Below are positions 60,001 to 64,000 of a DNA stretch of 64,000 nt, piece by piece. Source of the stretch: Styela clava. Lineage: Eukaryota; Chordata; Ascidiacea; Stolidobranchia; Styelidae. The notes beneath the pieces are model-generated. The model searched no databases. It was given only the letters and a program-made list of their open reading frames with translations, and was not told the origin of the DNA. The stretch is from positions 23,593,313-23,657,312 of the forward strand of contig NC_135254.1 of the NCBI RefSeq assembly GCF_964204865.1. Direction: 5' to 3'. Within the stretch, counting starts at the first letter, position 1. Each line of letters starts with the position of its first letter. The position numbers were made by a program, and so were the translations under genes.

Positions 60001-60977
60001 CGATTTTCTGAACCGATAAAGCTATATGATGTGCGTTACCCTTACCTCCAGCTACAACTCCAGCACCCATGAAAGTATCAGATTCAATGATATGCATTTG
60101 TACTGCCATAAATCCTCCCGACGATAATCCACTAACAGAAATTGCAGTAGTATCAATGTTATAGGATCCTCATCGAATAAAAAAAAAATTGTTCAACAAA
60201 TAGCCAATTCAGAATACTTAATTCATATATTGCATTTCATCACTTTTCATATTGCTAAATCGAGTCGACTCCACTACTAACACATCTGATTTCCCATTAT
60301 TCATTACACAAATTGAAAATTTTCTGCTTCATCTTGGTTTCTAATGTTAAATATTTACTTATCACAATTAAAGAGTTTGCTGGCAGAAAATTGCCCTTCA
60401 AAATTTTTGAAAATTAAGCCATTATGGAATATTCTAACCCTGTGGTTTCGAACCTTTTTTGTGGAACGAAACACCAATGAAACATTCCCGAGGCTCGAAT
60501 CACCATACAGTTCATTTAATTGTCTTTTATTGATTGTCGAAGTATATAAAACATAAATGTATAAATAGAGGAATCCTCCTAATACTAACAGAATGAACTT
60601 ATAATATTAGTAAATTCAATACACATTTAATTATATAAATTTAAGCAATAAACATAATATAGTAATATAGACTCTGGACTGGACCCCTGTACTGTACTGG
60701 CGGAACGCTGGGATGCAGCGGAACCTTGGTTGAAAACCACTTTTCTAGACGTGTGCGTTTTAAGAACTCAAAACTATTGTTATCAAATTGCAATTTAATA
60801 ATTAAACATGACAATGTCAGTCAGCCTTTGAATCTGCTTCAATTTTGTGCCCTAAACTTAGTTAGGCCTACATCAAAACTTACCAAGCTTTCCTTCGTTT
60901 GAAGCAGCGAAACTTGAATAACAGTAGAGACAAAATATGCAATATACAAGTTGCCATATTCGTATGGAATTCATCAT
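57019..60977 (-). CDS. Secreted type-2 short-chain-length PHA depolymerase, copy B
   Basis: Ten minus-strand exons give 397 residues: 60977-60884, 60168-60046, 59734-59537, 59465-59374, 59271-59155, 58829-58676, 58328-58157, 57679-57654 (26 nt), 57396-57250 and 57089-57019. Exon 1 encodes a signal peptide (MMNSIRIWQLVYCIFCLYCY, then SSFAAS). The lipase box SGLSSGG puts the nucleophile at Ser47. Asp133 lies in FSGKEDSIV, His167 in AEHGF and the oxyanion Cys270 in SIHGCK. The order Ser-Asp-His-oxyanion is the circularly permuted type-2 arrangement of the fungal Penicillium funiculosum enzyme; the Asp-to-His spacing of 34 equals that enzyme's, as I recall it. GCWDFWGYTDSNY follows. Such enzymes cleave polyhydroxybutyrate to hydroxybutyrate oligomers outside the cell. 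The last two exons add a Thr/Ser/Pro-rich tail, probably O-glycosylated, ending in SIEDGVLGKMV, with no visible polymer-binding domain. The exon 6 donor (GTATTG) is the weakest junction. Real substrate is unproven. Confidence 0.9.
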
Positions 60978-62760
60978 TCGGTGTTTGCAAGATACCACAC
61001 TAATTTCGTTAAAAAGAAAATTTGCAAAATAGATGTACGTTATTTCGCAAGTGTGTTTAGGCTGTTCAATTCTGATCATCCAGGTAGGACGTACGGTATA
61101 TCAAAAATTTACTCTTGAATAATGTGTAATCAGACATATTACAATATTACCCTGGTTTACTCTTCACAATAAACAGGAAAATTTGCGTGAAACACGAATA
61201 ACGGTAAAACTTCATTGATCCCAAGAATTCTGTACGCTACCGGATGTTCGCCATAGCAACCTCAACAATTAAAAAAAAGGCAACAACCGACAAAGTAACT
61301 GACAACAACTGAAAATTAATCCTTGGATACCATGGCGTATCCGTGAGACTTTTTCTTTGAGTTACACATGTTTGAATGGCAGATGATGACGCAGATAGTC
61401 TAAAAACTCGATCCAAATTTAGAATTTCAGAGACCGTCAATAAACAAAACAATGGGGATTTCCCATTTGCTGATGTTTATTATGGTATATACACTATATA
61501 CTATAGTATATACCAGGAGTGACCAACCGTTCGACCAAAATCTTCGAAATAGCTCGCGACTGATCGGTAATAAGGTCATACAATAAAATGGCTGCTGAAT
61601 ATGCAGATAATTGTAAGTATCCATATTATCTAATCAGAGAAAAACTTCGATACTTCGATACTTATTTTACAATTTCCTCGAAGTGCAATCGTCGCTCGCT
61701 TGGAATAAAAAAATTGGACATTCTGAATTATGATGCCACTGCTACTGTTGAGAATACAATTTATCACTCTATACAAAACAATAAAATTTATTTCGGCAGT
61801 CTGAAAACACGAAAGGAACAAAACACATAACAGAAATGCCCGGAAAACGAGCAAGACTTATGAATAAAGTTTATAACGCACAATGTACGTGATCGTTTAC
61901 CAAAAGTAACACAACTACACGTTTCATGTGAAAAAAGTGAGTCACACATTCAGGTTGAAAAAAAATGATAATAAAGTTGATAGCGTGTCGGACACAAACA
62001 CGTTTCGGCCAAATAAACGCAGTTGGGCAATAATTACATGTGATAAAAGAGAATGCAAACTAAACACAATAAAACAAATAAACTCGAGATTCTAGAACAC
62101 GCATATATACAGATACCAAAATTGATTGATTAAGGGCAGTCCGATTGTTGCACATAAAAACTAACAATAAAAGTTTCCATGGATTTCGGATGAATTAAAG
62201 TCATTCTTTACATTAAATAGTATGTTATGTTGCTTTGCTACTGTTACAGGGTTCTTCATTGTTCTGATCATTTGTTTGTATTTTGTAGTACTTTCACGCC
62301 GATCCGATGGTTCAACATTCTTATTTCTGTCCAGGATTGCAACAACTCTTTTCGGCTCCACCCGGTTATCAGTACAGTTCTGAAATCAGATTCACAGAGA
62401 GAATTATTTTTGTCCGGGTTTCCAAGTTTTAGTCCAAAAGATCTCTTATTCTAGTTTTCCATCGCCCAATATCGGTACCACGTCCGCACCCGACGGCGGT
62501 CTGATCAGAAATTCTATTCTTTGAGTGAGACAATAACTTTTGCGTACTGCAGAAGTCATTGCAGGATCATTTCTACGTCAAGACACACGGTATTCACGGC
62601 TAAACTTTCATTTGTTAGATATTAAATAGAATCCATTTGGCTTGCCGAGACTCAAATATTGTAGGCCTATGGATATATCGTATTTTACACATGTCCCACA
62701 CACATTTTTGGGTATGCTATTAAATTCACTCAACTTCAGACGCGACGTTGCAATGGTACA
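60978..62760. other. Intergenic DNA between PHA depolymerase copies B and C
   Basis: Contains the presumptive promoter of copy B next to 60977. Open frames of 60-80 residues on both strands (for example 61588-61830 plus) carry no motif I recognise. Confidence 0.4.
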
Positions 62761-62766
62761 TTTAAT
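62761..62766 (-). terminator. Polyadenylation signal candidate (ATTAAA) for copy C
   Basis: ATTAAA, the common variant signal, lies on the minus strand 35-40 bases downstream of the copy C stop codon. Confidence 0.35.
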
Positions 62767-62800
62767 AGGAAATGAAAATATGAAAAAGTGCGGTAAAACA

Positions 62801-64000
62801 TTAAACTATTTTACCCAAAACTCCATCTTCAATAGAAGATTCTGGCTTTGTTGTTGTCTTCGGTTCAACAGCTGAAAATAAATGAAAAAATCACGTTTTA
62901 ATAATCAACAAGAACATCGAAACCAACCTTCTAGCTAGCCTATATTTACAAACCAATATTTGAAACTTGTTTTTTTAGTTACGTTATGCTGTGATAAAAT
63001 ACGCTTAAGACTAACTTTTTATAGATGATGCTTCTGTTGGTACTACCGTAGGAGATGTTGTAATAACTGTAGGTGCGGGCGATGATGTCATAGTCTTCGA
63101 ATCAGATGTCAGTCTTTTAACCATGTTCATTATTGCTACTACTTGTTTGCCATTGTGGTACGCTACGAAATTATAGTGTGGAAAAAAAACTTGTTATAAA
63201 TATCAGGGCTGAAGTTTGACTATTAAACTATTAAAAAGTATATATAAAATAAGTTGAACTTTGAATTTTAAACAGCATTTCAACAAAACGGAAATCAATT
63301 TAATCAACATATTGAAACAAAGCATATCTGTTTTTAAACATAGATTAGAGATTATAATTTTTCCTAACAGTTAGAACTATAAAATCGCATCGCTTGATTC
63401 AATCTAGCAACCTACCGTAGTTTGAGTCGGTGTATCCCCAACTGCAATCGAAAAAACAAAACAAATGACAATAGATATGAATAGTACATGTTTACCTATA
63501 CTACGTGCAAATCTGCTACATTTTTAAACGATTGATCACGTATGCGGCAGAAATATCAGAAACATCTTATTAATTGCTATTTCGTGTACTTTTTAAAGAA
63601 TTATGGAAAATAAATTAGGATATGTCTACATTGAAAACTGAAACATCACGAGTTTTAATTTAACAAGATCGGATACGTTTCAACTATCTTTGATACTGTT
63701 CGATATTGCACGTTTCATGGACAATTAAATTCAGTAAATCTGGAATGATGCAAGACCAAAAAAGTGGAAAATTTGAATTGCATATCGTAGAATTATTCAA
63801 TTATACTTGAAAAAAATTATTTATTCCAAACGTTTGTTGAACTCTTATTTAACAATATGCATACGTGATAAAACATAAACATGTTGATAGGATTGTGTTC
63901 CAACTTACAAGTCCCAACATCCATCGGGGTTGGAGATGGGAATCACTGACGCTTGAGGATATATGACAATAATATTATTCAATGCCGCAACCTCATTATA
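62801..64000 (-). CDS. Secreted type-2 PHA depolymerase, copy C (3' part; runs off the window)
   Basis: Four 3' exons are visible on the minus strand: from beyond 64000 to 63909, 63441-63416 (26 nt), 63162-63016 and 62871-62801. They match copy B exons 7-10 in length and phase; the 26-nt exon looks identical. The coding parts give ALNNIIVIYPQASVIPISNP, GCWDFWGYTDSNY, then a Thr/Ser/Pro-rich tail ending SIEDGVLGKIV. The introns also align with copy B, so the duplication is recent. The first splice donor here is GTAAGT as in B. The lipase box, Asp and His exons lie to the right of the window, so activity cannot be judged. Confidence 0.88.

Noticed and set aside
61588-61830. 80-residue plus-strand frame between PHA depolymerase copies
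   Set aside because: No recognisable motif, no splice context and a shadow frame on the opposite strand of similar length; not enough to call a gene.
52806-64000. Bacterial contamination as the source of the PHA depolymerase genes
   Set aside because: The coding region is split by GT-AG introns with matching positions and phases in all copies, a SINE of the host sits in one intron, and base composition matches the surroundings.

Overview
This is a window of animal nuclear DNA. It is AT-rich, the genes are split by many GT-AG introns, and it is full of eukaryotic transposons. The recognisable proteins (a Rab11-FIP3/4 family protein, alpha-tubulin acetyltransferase ATAT1, gamma-glutamylcyclotransferase) are metazoan. 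Small genes, tRNA-derived SINEs, many hAT elements and a CR1/L2-like LINE would fit an invertebrate deuterostome such as a tunicate, but the species cannot be fixed from the sequence alone.

Layout. 1-1.5 kb: repeats (foldback element, GC-rich tandem repeat, SINE). 1.87-7.47 kb (+): a seven-exon RAB11FIP3/4-type gene. 7.5-37.6 kb: an intergenic, transposon-rich stretch. It holds two nested hAT elements (12.2-14.0 kb), a degenerate minisatellite (14.7-15.3 kb), a 269-bp tandem duplication (17.3-17.9 kb), a decayed LINE (18.5-24.3 kb), a 1.7-kb hAT element with perfect 8-bp target duplications (24.8-26.5 kb), a 4.6-kb hAT-like composite carrying a ~355-bp satellite (29.8-34.3 kb), a SINE (34.7-35.0 kb) and a second broken LINE on the minus strand (35.9-37.6 kb). 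37.8-47.3 kb (+): a complete ten-exon ATAT1 gene whose introns host a second hAT copy and an inverted repeat pair. 48.6-49.1 kb (+): an intronless GGCT gene. 52.8-64.0 kb (-): a tandem array of at least three genes for secreted short-chain-length polyhydroxyalkanoate (PHA) depolymerases of the type-2 catalytic-domain architecture.

The PHA depolymerase array is the most interesting part. I could join exons for the middle copy (B) into a 397-residue protein with a signal peptide, lipase box, catalytic Asp and His and the oxyanion Cys, ending in a Ser/Thr-rich tail. The copy downstream in the array (A) keeps Ser, Asp and the oxyanion Cys but has Asn at the catalytic His position, lacks the tail and shows no signal exon of its own. 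The third copy (C) runs off the window. All introns between B's signal exon and the lipase-box exons are phase 1, so alternative joining of B and A exons is formally possible. These enzymes are known from bacteria and fungi. In an animal, they suggest degradation of bacterial storage or environmental polyester, or another secreted esterase role; that function is inference.
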